64,000 nucleotides of DNA from Saccharicrinis carchari (GCF_900182605.1 NZ_FXTB01000001.1:930001-994000); one strand, 5' to 3'; shown: positions 42,241 to 52,173, counted from the stretch's first letter. The notes: a model not told the origin generated them from the letters alone. Program-made: numbers and translations.

Positions 42241-42352
42241 GTGTCTAAATTTTGTTTTTCAATTGTCACATAGCCTGTCCCGATTTTTCATCGGGGGAAC
42301 TCGCCACAGTAGTCATTCCTCTTTGTGAGAGGTAACTCTCATGGCTCGTTTC
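42241..42352 (-). promoter_or_regulatory. Leader element, copy 2 (5' of the ROK kinase gene)
   Basis: Minus strand: GAAACGAGCCATGAGAG-TTAC-CTCTCACA, then GAGGAATGA, GCGAGTTCC, an extra hairpin (CCCCGAT/ATCGGG) and ATTGAAAAACAAAATTTAGACAC up to the ATG. The last 31 nt differ from the susD 2 copy at one base. The hairpin arms changed together relative to copy 1 (A-T to G-C). Confidence 0.6.
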
Positions 42353-42400
42353 ATATACTCTAATTATTTTCAGTATTGTCTGGTAAAAACTACTCTTTAA

Positions 42401-42592
42401 ATGAAGCATTATATTTTGTCTCAAGCCGACGGGCTTTTCATTTTTTTATTTAAGATTATTGCTTCGTTCAACATAATTCAAGCAAGCTTGATTCTGTCCT
42501 CACTTATCGCAATAATTGCCTACAGCAGCAAAAACGAAACAAAAAATGCCGCCGCTGACATGAAAAAACTAAAAATAAGCGCTCTACACTAA
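42401..42592 (+). CDS. Doubtful small open frame
   Basis: Sixty-three codons encoding one hydrophobic stretch (about residues 8-43) and a Lys/Asn-rich tail. No family is recognised, and no promoter or ribosome site is evident. It lies in a gap of about 650 bp that also holds an orphan leader element. I would not annotate it without transcript evidence. Confidence 0.15.
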   Translation: MKHYILSQADGLFIFLFKIIASFNIIQASLILSSLIAIIAYSSKNETKNAAADMKKLKISALH

Positions 42593-42815
42593 AAGAAAAG
42601 AACTCGTTTCTCTCAAACAGCTTTTCTTTTTTTACGCTTCGTTTGCTGATTTTCTTCACGCTTTTTCATGAAGGCGGATCGATAGCCCCACTAAACTCAC
42701 AAACCCTTATAACACTATATTTTATGCAACTTACGGTTGGATCGAAATTCGTAACCGGACACCATTGAATTATTTATTCATTGGGCATTTGATGCCCTGT
42801 TTGTGGAACAGACAG

Positions 42816-42890
42816 GGAACTCGCTTATAATGACTTCCCTCCCGCTTTGGCGGGACAGGTAGTGTGAGAAGCATTGCGCATGCCGGTTTC
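42816..42890 (-). repeat. Orphan, degenerate leader element (copy 4)
   Basis: Minus strand: GAAACCGGCATGCGCAATGCTTCTCACA resembles the opening of copy 1, followed about 40 nt later by GCGAGTTCC. No start codon follows it within the usual distance. It lies immediately 3' of the alkaline phosphatase stop. A lost gene or an insertion into the 3' region would explain it. Confidence 0.4.
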
Positions 42891-42896
42891 ATGGGG

Positions 42897-44042
42897 TTAA
42901 AGTTTCAATATCGACTTTATTTTATTGAAAATATCGGTGTTATCCATTACGCCGGAAAACAATTCAGACTGAGGGCCGTAGGAATACACCGGCACCATAA
43001 TGTCGGAATGGCTTGTATTGGCAAAATTTACAGTTACCTCACCTTTGGATAAATTACCATCGGTAAGCGTTAAGGCTCCTGTTTCGTGATCGGCGAGTAT
43101 CACCACCAGCGTTTTGCCGTCCTGCTCGGCCCATTGCAACACCTCTCCTACACTTTGATCAAAATCATTGATTTCGGGTATCAGTTGCGACACCTTATTC
43201 CAGTGCCCGCAATCATCGATGCGTGAGCCCTCGAACAAGGTAAAAAAACCCTTTTTATTGGCACTTAAATTTTCAAGGGCTTTTAGGATTGCCTTGTTAA
43301 AAAGATCGCCTCTTTCATCGGCCAGGGGCAGTTGCCCATCCTCTATTACAGCAAATACTTTCCCCATCTGTGCCAGCTTTGTCTCCTGCCAGGAGTAACA
43401 AACCTGGTATCCCTTCTGCTGCATCTCCTGCATCAAATCGCGCTTATCGCTGCGCTGATTGAATTTAGTTCTGCCTCCTCCAAAAATAAAATCCACATCG
43501 CAATGTAAATAGTCGAGTGCGATTTCCTCTTCCCGGTCCCTATCGATATTGTTGGCACAAAATGCGGCCGGGGTGGCATCGGTTAAACCACAGGTTACCA
43601 CTACACCTGTGGAAAGTCCTTTGTTATTAGCTAAATCAGTTAGCGACTGCAGGGCATTTCCTTGGGTATCGACCCCGATGGAATGATAATTTGTTTTTTG
43701 CCCTGTTGCCATGGCCGTACCGGAGGCTCCCGAATCTGTTATTAACTTATTGGCACTGTAGGTCTTCGACAATCCGGTATGTGTGGCATTATCAAGAATA
43801 TTCAGTTTGCCTTTGTTGGCGACATAAGCCGTTGAAAGCTGTGTTAGCCCCATACCGTCGCCAATCATCAATATCACGTTCTTCACTTTTTTGCCCTTTA
43901 CCGGTTCCACCTGAACTATTTTATGATTGGAATGGCCCGTATAGCTCGATCGTAAACCATTCTCGGTCTGGACCATCTGGGCAAACGATTCAACAGTAAA
44001 AAAGAAGCTGAGGAACAAAAGGTACGTTGAAATATATTTCAT
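42897..44042 (-). CDS. Alkaline phosphatase (PhoA-like)
   Basis: A 381-residue exported enzyme: Sec signal (MKYISTYLLFLSFFFTVESFAQ), VILMIGDGMGLTQL (first metal-ligand Asp), LITDSGASGTAMATG with the nucleophile Ser, CGLTDATPAAF, LFEGSRIDDCGHWN, VILADHETGALTL and a final His in TSHSDIMVPVYSYG; the whole metal-binding set is present. It cleaves phosphomonoesters in the periplasm. Placed 3' of the GH92 gene, it could remove phosphate from mannan-derived oligosaccharides. The start was taken at the ATG before KYISTYL; the longer frame adds 11 residues that spoil the signal. Confidence 0.92.
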   Translation of the reverse strand: MKYISTYLLFLSFFFTVESFAQMVQTENGLRSSYTGHSNHKIVQVEPVKGKKVKNVILMIGDGMGLTQLSTAYVANKGKLNILDNATHTGLSKTYSANKLITDSGASGTAMATGQKTNYHSIGVDTQGNALQSLTDLANNKGLSTGVVVTCGLTDATPAAFCANNIDRDREEEIALDYLHCDVDFIFGGGRTKFNQRSDKRDLMQEMQQKGYQVCYSWQETKLAQMGKVFAVIEDGQLPLADERGDLFNKAILKALENLSANKKGFFTLFEGSRIDDCGHWNKVSQLIPEINDFDQSVGEVLQWAEQDGKTLVVILADHETGALTLTDGNLSKGEVTVNFANTSHSDIMVPVYSYGPQSELFSGVMDNTDIFNKIKSILKL

Positions 44043-44382
44043 AATAGCATGTTGAAGATAAGTAGTTAGTTGCATATTCTTTTAAATTGATATTTTGGCC
44101 TAGTAGGTAGGTTTATGCAGGTTAATTAAAAGAGCTTGTCTTAAAAGTGTTTTATTTAACATTTAACTTACAAGTTGTAAGTGAGGTCACCTCACGATCC
44201 CCATCTCACCGCCTCTGGCGGCGTACTTCCCCTTGTTCTCAGGAACAAAGGGAAGAGCCATTTACATGGTACTTGCAATTTTGGTTAGAAAAAAACAAGC
44301 TGCCTGCCACCACCTGACCCGAACTCGTTTCGGAAGGCAGTTAGCGTTCTTAAAAGAGAATTTGTGCCTTTTCTTGCATTAT
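44043..44382. other. 340-bp gap with a hairpin repeat
   Basis: No gene. It contains a copy of the GTACTTCCCC hairpin (44223-44259: CTTCCCCTTGTTC / GAACAAAGGGAAG with one mismatch and a 4-nt loop) and a small palindromic stretch AACTTACAAGTTGTAAGT-type near 44164-44182. Confidence 0.5.
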
Positions 44383-47295
44383 CTACTTAATAAAGAGCAC
44401 TTCCGGACTTATTCTTTCATACGCTTTGTTTCCGGGAAGTATCCAGCTCCAAGTCAGCGACTGACCTTCGTAGTCTTCAAAATACAGGAGCTTGTAGGCA
44501 TGGAATCCCTTTTTTAGCGCTACTTGTCCGGTAGCGGTAATTGCACCGTGCGACATATCGTTATCCACTACCAACTGATCGTTAATAAAAAGCACACTTC
44601 CATCGTCGCTGGTCGTTGCAAAGGAATACACGCCATCGTGCGGTACTTTAATGTAACCCGAAAAAGCTATTCCAAAGTGATCCGGTATTTCGGCTATGCT
44701 CAGCGTGGGTTCCGGACAAATACCGGTTTTTTTAAGCCTGCCTGTTTTAAACATATCCGCTGTTTCCGAGAAATGTCCTTCGTAATAAGCGTAAGCCACC
44801 CCATTTTTATGCAGGTGCACTTTTTTAGCATCCTGTGGGACTGCTTTTGTAGCCGTGTAATTTGAAATGGAACTGGCCTCATACCCCGTTTTAAACGCCC
44901 TTAAGCGGATATCTGTTGTTTTATCTACACCAAACGGTTCGGTATATAAGGCGGATGCTTCGGTTGGTTCGCTACCATCGGTAGTATACCTGATCTCGGC
45001 TCCGGGCGTGGCACTTCCACAGACAATATCCACTTTGTTTTCAAAAAACGATATCTCGCTCGAAACGTAGGGAATGGACACCTCTTTTTTTGTGCTCATG
45101 GAGAACGGGGCAGTGTTAGTTCTACGAACCATATCCTCATCTGAACCCAGAATAAATTGGAGTTGACCACCGCCCATCACTTGATTGTATGTGATAAAAC
45201 TATTACCGAGCGACTCACCGTTTAAAAGCACATCCTCAATATAGATATTCTCGGAAGGGTTGTTGGCCGTAATCTCCAGCTGATTGCCATTGGCCAGTTT
45301 TACTGTTGCTTTGGGGAACAGGGGGCTGGTTAAAACAAACTGTCCGCTCCCGGGACAAACAGGATAAAATCCCATACTGCTCATGATATACCAGGCCGAC
45401 ATTTGTCCGCAATCCTCGTTTCCAATAATGCCATCGGGCTGGTCGCTGTACATTTCGTTTAGCAAGCGCCTAACCAACTGTTGCGTTTTATGTGCCTCTC
45501 CCACATAGGAGTATAGGTAGGCGATATGATGGCTCGGCTCATTTCCATGTGCATATTGCCCCAGCAGGCCGGTAATATCAACTAACTCGCCTTCCACTTT
45601 TCTATTGGTATAAAACAAGGAATCAAGCCCTTTTATAAACTCGTCCTGGCCGCCAAACAGATTGATCATCCCGTTTACGTCATGTGGCACTGCAAAACGA
45701 TATTGCCAGGCCGTAGCCTCGGTATAAGCCCGGCCTACTTCATATGGATTAAAATTAGGTTCCCATGAACCGTCCATACGGCGAGGCCTGAAAAACTGGC
45801 TGTCGCCATCAAAAACATTTTTATACAAGGAGGCTCTTGGGGCAAACTCCTTATAAACCGCCTCATCGCCAAGTGCTTTGGCCATTTGGGCTATGCACCA
45901 ATCGTCGTACGCATTCTCCAACAGGCGCGACACCGATTCCTTTTTAGAGTCGGAAGGGATAAAACCCAAATTGATGTATGGACTGGTACCCTTACTATTT
46001 TTATGCGCAGATGCTACCATGGCCTCCAAGGCCTTTTGGGCATCAAAGTCGCGAATATTATTGTTATAGGCATCCCAAATAACCGAAACCGAATGATAAC
46101 CGATCATGGTTCCCGTTTCGCCCGGTGCCAATGACCAGATAGGTAATTCGCCAGTTTGATCGTAGAAGTTGAGCATCGAATTAATCATATCGTTGACCAG
46201 GGGCGTATCTGTAATGGTCATCAAGGGGTTCCATGCCCTGTAGGTATCCCATAACGAAAAAGTAGAATAAACAGGCCTATCCTTACTGTTGTATACTTTC
46301 AAATCGGCTCCCCTATAATCGCCATTTACATCGCTAATAACATTTGGTGCCATCATAGTGTGGTACACCGCCGTGTAAAAAGTAGTTCTTTCGGCATCGG
46401 ATGCACCTTCAATTGTATAGGTGGATAAGGCCTCCTCCCACTCTTGTTGTGTCCTGTCCTTTATCTGATCAAAAGTCAGGTCGGCCACTTCGCTCTCCAG
46501 GTTAAGACGTGCATTATGGATGCTTACCAGGGAAATCCCCACCTTGACCTCTACAGGTTGACCATTGGTGTTGGAAAAATAGGCCACCGCCTGCAAACTA
46601 TCGCCGCTAATGCTTTTGCTATCGGGCACAAGCGAACGCGATGAAATAAGATCCGTATTATCAAAGGGTTGAGAGAACTGTGCCACAAAATACACCTGCT
46701 GATTATCCACCCATCCTTTGGTGGAGCGCATCCCGGTAATTTCAGAGTTATTGCTCACATTAAGCTCGGCCTTATGTATCTTTTCATTGTCGAGCAGATG
46801 GGCCATATCGATAACGATTTTACCTTCTTTCTCGGGAAAATGATATCGGTGGATACCTGCACGGGAAGTAGCCGTGAGTTCAACAAGTATATCCTTGTCA
46901 GTCTTTACCCGGTAATAGCCGGGCTCGGCATATTCGTTTTTATGCGAAAAATTCAAGGGTTTAAAAATATACCCATCACCCCCCAAATTAATTTCGCCCG
47001 TGGTGGGATGAAACAACACATCGCCCAAATCGATACAGCCCGTGCCGCTCAAATGGGTATGCGAAAACCCGATTATGGTTGAATCGCTGTAATGATAACC
47101 CGAACAGGCATCCCAATTCCCCCTGCGCGTATCGGGGCTAAGCTGCACACCGCCAAAAGGGGTGGTGGCCCCGGGGTAGGTGTGCCCGTGAAAATCGGTG
47201 CCGATAAAAGGGTTCACATTTTTTATAAGCGGCTTCTCGGCACAACTCCAGCTTATAAATAGTATAAAGGCCAACAAGGGCAATTTATTTATCAT
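44383..47295 (-). CDS. GH92 alpha-mannosidase lipoprotein with CHB and PA14 modules
   Basis: A 970-residue lipoprotein (lipobox SWSC). Residues about 22-735 are GH92: NVNPFIGTDFHGHTYPGATTPFGGVQLSPDTR near the start, GFSHTHLSGTGC, SLWDTYRAWNPLMTI, and NEDCGQMSAWYIMSSMGFYPVCPGSG, which contains the family's catalytic Glu/Asp region. GH92 enzymes are Ca2+-dependent, inverting exo-alpha-mannosidases. The extra C-terminal 230 residues comprise a chitobiase-like beta domain (about 755-820, GAEIRYTTDGSEPTEAS) and a PA14 module (about 835-970, ATTSDDGSVLFINDQLVVDND), which usually bind glycans. It is surface or periplasmic. It is separated from GH125 by the 165-bp element. Confidence 0.95.
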   Translation of the reverse strand: MINKLPLLAFILFISWSCAEKPLIKNVNPFIGTDFHGHTYPGATTPFGGVQLSPDTRRGNWDACSGYHYSDSTIIGFSHTHLSGTGCIDLGDVLFHPTTGEINLGGDGYIFKPLNFSHKNEYAEPGYYRVKTDKDILVELTATSRAGIHRYHFPEKEGKIVIDMAHLLDNEKIHKAELNVSNNSEITGMRSTKGWVDNQQVYFVAQFSQPFDNTDLISSRSLVPDSKSISGDSLQAVAYFSNTNGQPVEVKVGISLVSIHNARLNLESEVADLTFDQIKDRTQQEWEEALSTYTIEGASDAERTTFYTAVYHTMMAPNVISDVNGDYRGADLKVYNSKDRPVYSTFSLWDTYRAWNPLMTITDTPLVNDMINSMLNFYDQTGELPIWSLAPGETGTMIGYHSVSVIWDAYNNNIRDFDAQKALEAMVASAHKNSKGTSPYINLGFIPSDSKKESVSRLLENAYDDWCIAQMAKALGDEAVYKEFAPRASLYKNVFDGDSQFFRPRRMDGSWEPNFNPYEVGRAYTEATAWQYRFAVPHDVNGMINLFGGQDEFIKGLDSLFYTNRKVEGELVDITGLLGQYAHGNEPSHHIAYLYSYVGEAHKTQQLVRRLLNEMYSDQPDGIIGNEDCGQMSAWYIMSSMGFYPVCPGSGQFVLTSPLFPKATVKLANGNQLEITANNPSENIYIEDVLLNGESLGNSFITYNQVMGGGQLQFILGSDEDMVRRTNTAPFSMSTKKEVSIPYVSSEISFFENKVDIVCGSATPGAEIRYTTDGSEPTEASALYTEPFGVDKTTDIRLRAFKTGYEASSISNYTATKAVPQDAKKVHLHKNGVAYAYYEGHFSETADMFKTGRLKKTGICPEPTLSIAEIPDHFGIAFSGYIKVPHDGVYSFATTSDDGSVLFINDQLVVDNDMSHGAITATGQVALKKGFHAYKLLYFEDYEGQSLTWSWILPGNKAYERISPEVLFIK

Positions 47296-47326
47296 GATAA
47301 TATTTTAAGATTAAACTACTTGCTTT

Positions 47327-47487
47327 AGCCCAAATAATTGGCTGCGCCTAACATTTTTTCACAAATTATTTCTACCTCCGGTAGCGACTACGTTTCATTA
47401 AAACTTTTTTCAAAAGTTTAACTTCAACTATGTCGGGGCTCTGAACTTTACTCATGTTTTGAAAAATTTACGAATAGCTCAGGTTAA
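47327..47487 (-). repeat. 165-bp structured intergenic element, copy B
   Basis: It overlaps the last codons and stop of the GH125 gene and ends 32 bp before the GH92 start. Apical stem CTACC-GGA-GGTAG; terminal hairpin CTGA.../TCAG where copy A has CTGG/CCAG, again a paired change. The inner ATTCGT/ATGAGT stem remains paired through G-U pairs on the minus-strand RNA. Confidence 0.75.
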
Positions 47488-48894
47488 CAAATGCTTTTTT
47501 TCCTTATGTATTTTAATGATCAACTCTCCAAAAAGCGTATTTACCCAGGCAAACCAACTTCTGGTAAAATTGGCCGGATCGTCAATATGAAATGTTTCGT
47601 GCATAAAGCCGGTTCCGGCATGGGTGTTCTTCAGCCACTTTAAGCATTGCACTATTTCTGCATCATCGTTTGATGTCAGGGCACGCATAATAATGCTCAT
47701 GGGCCAAATCATTTCAACGCCCACATGAGGCCCACCTATCCCTTCGGCGGCCTTTCCTTTGAAAAACCAGGGGTTATCCTTGCTGAGCACAAAAGACCGG
47801 GTATTTTTATACACCGGATCGTTTCTGTCCACTCCGTCCAGATAAGGCAAACTCAACAAACTCGGAATATTGGCATCGTCCATATATAGCCTGTTCCCAA
47901 AACCATCTACTTCAAAGGCAAATATATCGCCATGATTGGGATGGTTGAAGATGGCATGTTTTTTTACAGCCTGTTCCACTTCAAGGGCCAGGGCATTGCA
48001 TTCACTTGCAAACTCCTTATCGCCATACAGCTGCTCTACTATCTGCGCCATTTGGCGTAAGCTGGTTACCGCAAACAAATTGGAAGGCACCAAAAACAAA
48101 AAGGTAGTAGCATCATCCGATGGACGGAAGGCGGAGCATATCATACCCACCGGATTCACCGGGTTTCCGTACCCGCCACCGGCCATGGTATCTGTTGGCT
48201 TTTCCGTTACCCTTTGAAAAGTATAGGCTCCCCTGTTATGTTTGCGTTGCTGATCTTTAAATGTTTTTACAATGGCCTTGGCGGCTTTAAACCAATCGGC
48301 ATTAAAAGGTCGCTTGTCGTTCGTCTTTTTCCAGTAATGATACGACAAGCGGATAGGGTAACACAGTGAGTCGATTTCCCATTTGCGTTCGTGCAGCTCT
48401 GGTTTCATATCGGTTAAATCCGTTTCCCAATAACTGCCTTCCTTATTTTTGTTAAATGCGTTGGCATACGGGTCGATAAGTATACTTTTCACCTGACGGT
48501 TAATCAAGCCCCTAAAAAGGTTTACCAGTTTAGGATCTTTAGCTACCAATGGCAGGTACGGCCATACCTGAGCGGTTGAATCGCGCAACCACATGGCATC
48601 GATATCGCCTGTTATGATAAAAGAATCCGGCTTGCCGTTCGCTTCGCTGTAATACACGGTAGTATCTAAAGTATTGGGATAACAATTCTCGAATAGCCAG
48701 GCTATCTCGGGATCGGCAATATCCTTTTTCACTCTTTTCAGTTCTTCTTCAACGGCCTGGCTTAAAAACAAACGTTTCGACACCGGAGGCCTTAGGTTTG
48801 CCTTTTCTTTTGAACCGGCCATAAGTACGCTGGGCATCAAGGTAACTGCTCCGGCACCAAGTATTGATTGGGTAATAAATTTTCTGCGCTGCAT
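47479..48894 (-). CDS. GH125 exo-alpha-1,6-mannosidase
   Basis: A 471-residue protein with a twin-arginine signal (MQRRKFITQSILGAGAV) and the GH125 core: PEIAWLFENCYPNTLDTTV, FIITGDIDAMWLRDSTAQVWPYLPL (acid/base region), FNADWFKAAKAIVKTF and LDGVDRNDPVY. GH125 enzymes are metal-independent and remove alpha-1,6-linked mannose, the backbone linkage of yeast mannan after debranching. The start was placed at the ATG 4 bp after the neighbouring stop codon, since the Tat motif follows directly. The stop codon lies inside the repeat element copy B. Confidence 0.93.
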   Translation of the reverse strand: MQRRKFITQSILGAGAVTLMPSVLMAGSKEKANLRPPVSKRLFLSQAVEEELKRVKKDIADPEIAWLFENCYPNTLDTTVYYSEANGKPDSFIITGDIDAMWLRDSTAQVWPYLPLVAKDPKLVNLFRGLINRQVKSILIDPYANAFNKNKEGSYWETDLTDMKPELHERKWEIDSLCYPIRLSYHYWKKTNDKRPFNADWFKAAKAIVKTFKDQQRKHNRGAYTFQRVTEKPTDTMAGGGYGNPVNPVGMICSAFRPSDDATTFLFLVPSNLFAVTSLRQMAQIVEQLYGDKEFASECNALALEVEQAVKKHAIFNHPNHGDIFAFEVDGFGNRLYMDDANIPSLLSLPYLDGVDRNDPVYKNTRSFVLSKDNPWFFKGKAAEGIGGPHVGVEMIWPMSIIMRALTSNDDAEIVQCLKWLKNTHAGTGFMHETFHIDDPANFTRSWFAWVNTLFGELIIKIHKEKKHLLT

Positions 48895-48898
48895 AGTA

Positions 48899-50518
48899 TT
48901 AAATTTTAGTCGTCCCTTTTGGTATTTCAACTTCTTTATTTCCTCCACTCCAACTCACGTTTAATTTAAACGCCACGTTAGATGTAACTTCAATATAGGG
49001 TTTGCTTTTTATAGTATCCCGTTGTGCACATTTAAAGGTGATGGATCCATCCGTTCCGTAGGGGTATCTTTCAATACCATGCTCTTCGGTTAAATTAACA
49101 CGCCAATGAATGGTCTTATTGTCAATATCGGGCTGGATACCAAAGATCGATTCGATAAGTACGGCTATGGGCACCAGTCCGGTCCATCCCACAAAATCCG
49201 GCCGTGCCATCAAGCCCGGATTTGCCGACTCGGGCGCATAGTATTCCCAGAATGTGTCTGTATCTTTATATACTTCCAGTATTTGTGCGTGATGCCTTTT
49301 GGCGATATCAAAAGCCAGATCGTTGTAATCATTTTTCTGCAATCCCCTGATGAGCATATAGTTGGCCGGTGCCCAAATGCCCCCTTGCCAATAACGACCG
49401 TCCTCCTGGTATTTTTCGTGATCGGCAGAAAGGGAGGGAACGGGGTATTTGCGCTTGAATGTACTGGTGTCGCTAAGGTGGGCAACCAGTTTGTTTAATT
49501 GATCTTTATCGAGCACATCGGCCAGCAGTGCCCAGTATGCACCTATACTTTTTAGGTCGCTCAGGCTGCCGTCGGCAAAGCGGTCGTATAAAAAGCCCGA
49601 TTGGTCGTCCCATAGTTTCTCCCTGATATAGTTCTCCAACACACTGATTTCATCCTCAATATCCTCAATCTCCTGCCAGCGCTCCAGAATAAACCCAAAC
49701 TTCAATAATATTTTATCCACCATCAGTTGCTGTAAGCAGGCATCTAACCAAACCATGTGGCCATGGCTGTAAATCATACTGTATCCTTTTGGCACACGGG
49801 GCTGATTATCCATTCCCGTGCCCCAGCCGCTGGACCAGTACGATCCATCGCGCCAGGTTCTGTTCAGCCGTAGCCAACGGCTATATGCTGCCAAAGCAGG
49901 AAAAATCCTATTAATCCTTTCGCTGTCGCCAAATTGGTTATAATACTCCAGTTCGCTCCAGGGAATAATATTTGGCCCCGTGCTAACAGGATCGTAACGA
50001 TGGAAACAATCATCGCCCGAAGCCATTATCTCACGACAAATAAATCCATCGAGATGCTGTAGCGCATAAAAATTATCCAGTGTTTTTTGAAAGGGGAACA
50101 GCCTGTTGCCGTAACGGGCAAATAAGGTAATAAAAGCAGAGTCCCACATAAAGATATTGCCATTATAGGCCGTATCCAGATAACTGGCTACAAAACCTGA
50201 ATTGGGCTGTGGCTTGCGCACGTTGCCGATTCCAATCTCCCAGGCTTTCCAATACATATCGATGGACACATCGTTCCCTTTCCAAAACGGCGAAGGAAGG
50301 ATTTTTTTAGCATCGGCAAAGGACGGTGGCTCCAATTGGTTCGAGGTCATCCTGCGGTATTCGTTTTCGGCTACAAAACTATTTTTAACGTAGGTGTTTT
50401 TATAGGGAAGCTTATATTGATGTTCTTTATTTTGGTTGCTACCGATTAAAGGAACACTAATTAGCGAAGCACCTGCGAGTGCCCCGCCTTTTAAAAAATT
50501 TCTTCGATTGATGGCCAT
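48899..50518 (-). CDS. MGH1/GH63-like glycoside hydrolase
   Basis: A 539-residue protein: twin-arginine signal (RRNFLKGGALAGASLISVP) and an (alpha/alpha)6 barrel of the GH63/mannosylglycerate-hydrolase-like/trehalase type (YNGNIFMWDSAFITLFARYG, YYNQFGDSERINRIFPAL, GWGTGMDNQPR, WQGGIWAPANYMLIRGLQKNDYNDLAF, WEYYAPESANPG). Members remove terminal alpha-linked glucose or mannosyl residues; the substrate here is unknown but probably a decorated mannan. GH125 begins 4 bp downstream, so the two are co-translated. Both use a Tat signal, suggesting that they are folded before export. Confidence 0.85.
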   Translation of the reverse strand: MAINRRNFLKGGALAGASLISVPLIGSNQNKEHQYKLPYKNTYVKNSFVAENEYRRMTSNQLEPPSFADAKKILPSPFWKGNDVSIDMYWKAWEIGIGNVRKPQPNSGFVASYLDTAYNGNIFMWDSAFITLFARYGNRLFPFQKTLDNFYALQHLDGFICREIMASGDDCFHRYDPVSTGPNIIPWSELEYYNQFGDSERINRIFPALAAYSRWLRLNRTWRDGSYWSSGWGTGMDNQPRVPKGYSMIYSHGHMVWLDACLQQLMVDKILLKFGFILERWQEIEDIEDEISVLENYIREKLWDDQSGFLYDRFADGSLSDLKSIGAYWALLADVLDKDQLNKLVAHLSDTSTFKRKYPVPSLSADHEKYQEDGRYWQGGIWAPANYMLIRGLQKNDYNDLAFDIAKRHHAQILEVYKDTDTFWEYYAPESANPGLMARPDFVGWTGLVPIAVLIESIFGIQPDIDNKTIHWRVNLTEEHGIERYPYGTDGSITFKCAQRDTIKSKPYIEVTSNVAFKLNVSWSGGNKEVEIPKGTTKI

Positions 50519-50718
50519 AGTAATTTATTTAAGATGGTTATAGCTGAGCTTGACGAGCTGTAAAAATATTGAGTCAAGTGTCAAGATAAAAGTAGCAAGT
50601 AGCAAGATACTTAGTATTCGGCGTGAGTAATACGGGAAAAATGACATTCAACCCGCAACCTTTCGCAACCCATTCATGCACAAGTACAGCTAAGGAGAAT
50701 GACTTGTCAGGCTCCAAT

Positions 50719-52173
50719 TTATTCTTCAACAAAGAAAAAGGAATCGGGAATGATGCATTCCCTGATTTTTACACTCGAAAAACCAACTTCCAGTTTTTCG
50801 CCCATATAACTTTCGAAATACAGCAGTTTAAACTCATGAAACCCTTTGTCTAAGGCAATTACTCCTTCTTCGCGTTTTGCACTGTGCGATCCGTCATTGT
50901 CAACCACAACTTTACCGTCGATTAGTAATTTCGATCCATCATCTGAATAAGTATAAAAACGATAAAGCCCTTTAACGGGAATGTTGATCAATGCGTTGTA
51001 TTCGAAACCGAAATAGTCCGTCACATCCGCTTCTGCCAAGGATATATTGCTGATAAGTCCGGTCTTTTTGGGTGTTTGCCCTGAGAGCTCATCAGTTGAA
51101 CTGAATTCGCCCTCGAAGTATTTATATTTTACCCCGGGTTTTACCTTACCCACATTTTTAGCCGGTGAAAATTCCGTGTTCTCATCGTAGGCGGCGAGAC
51201 CCGAGGGAAAATAATACATATGATCCGTTCCGCTGGGGGTTCTGATCCAGGTATCATAACTAAAATCGCCTTCGTGCATGCGGATAATACGGCAGCCCGG
51301 CTCCAATTGCCCGTATGCCTGGAAACCTGACCTTTGCCCAAAAGCAAGACCTATACCTTTATGAATTCCGATATAGTTATTGTCATGGTCGTGCCCTACA
51401 AATACACCGATAACATCATTTTTATCGATGAAAGAAGCAAACATACCGGAGTTTATATCGGCAGATGCTACTCCTTCGTATTGATCGCCCACCGTGGTTT
51501 CTGCCCCTACTATTTCGTTATATTCGATTAGCGGGATATGAAAAAACGCCAGAGAGGGAAGTGGCATTTGATTGTTAGCAGCGGTAAACTCATCACTCTT
51601 ATTCCGGTACCACGCAATCTGATCGAAGCGAATCCAATCGTAGTTGCTGATCATTGGATTACTGGAATAATCATTGGAATCGATACAGTATAAAACTGCT
51701 GCGGTGCTATTTCCTTTAGCGCCTTTTACCGGTAATGCATAATTACCCGCACCGTGCACATCTCCGGCCTCCCCAACAAAGTAGGGTAAGCCTTCCAGTA
51801 TCTCGAAAATTCCGTTACGGGTAACATCGGGTTCGGCATCGTGGTTACCCAAAGTAACTGCCCACGGGATTTTTTCTTCCTCAAAAATTTTAGCCAGCGA
51901 TAACCAGCCTTCTTTTGCCGGGTCGGCAGTAACAATGTCGCCCGTTAAAACGGCCAAATCCGGTTTCTCGGCTCTTAGCACAATACGTATGGTTTCTTCT
52001 GTTTTCTTATATTCGTCGGAAGAGTTGTTCCAATGCGTATCGGTTATTTGTGCGATTTTAAATGTACCCTCATTATTGAACCTTAGCTCAACTTTATCTT
52101 GTGCGCCAGCTAATGTTATTCCAATATGAAATAACAATATAACAACGATAGATAAATGATATATATGTTTCAT
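50719..52173 (-). CDS. Secreted metallophosphoesterase with C-terminal PA14
   Basis: A 484-residue protein with a Sec signal (about 1-24) and a calcineurin-like phosphoesterase domain (about 30-330): KIAQITDTHWN, LAVLTGDIVTADP, AVTLGNHDAEPD, FFHIPLIEY and GVFVGHDHDNNY, all metal ligands present. A PA14-type module follows (about 345-480, YTYSDDGSKLLIDGKVVVDND), closely resembling the one at the end of the GH92 protein. It would cleave a phosphodiester or phosphomonoester on a glycan at the cell surface. It is positioned in the mannan locus between SusD and the Tat-exported hydrolases. Confidence 0.9.
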   Translation of the reverse strand: MKHIYHLSIVVILLFHIGITLAGAQDKVELRFNNEGTFKIAQITDTHWNNSSDEYKKTEETIRIVLRAEKPDLAVLTGDIVTADPAKEGWLSLAKIFEEEKIPWAVTLGNHDAEPDVTRNGIFEILEGLPYFVGEAGDVHGAGNYALPVKGAKGNSTAAVLYCIDSNDYSSNPMISNYDWIRFDQIAWYRNKSDEFTAANNQMPLPSLAFFHIPLIEYNEIVGAETTVGDQYEGVASADINSGMFASFIDKNDVIGVFVGHDHDNNYIGIHKGIGLAFGQRSGFQAYGQLEPGCRIIRMHEGDFSYDTWIRTPSGTDHMYYFPSGLAAYDENTEFSPAKNVGKVKPGVKYKYFEGEFSSTDELSGQTPKKTGLISNISLAEADVTDYFGFEYNALINIPVKGLYRFYTYSDDGSKLLIDGKVVVDNDGSHSAKREEGVIALDKGFHEFKLLYFESYMGEKLEVGFSSVKIRECIIPDSFFFVEE

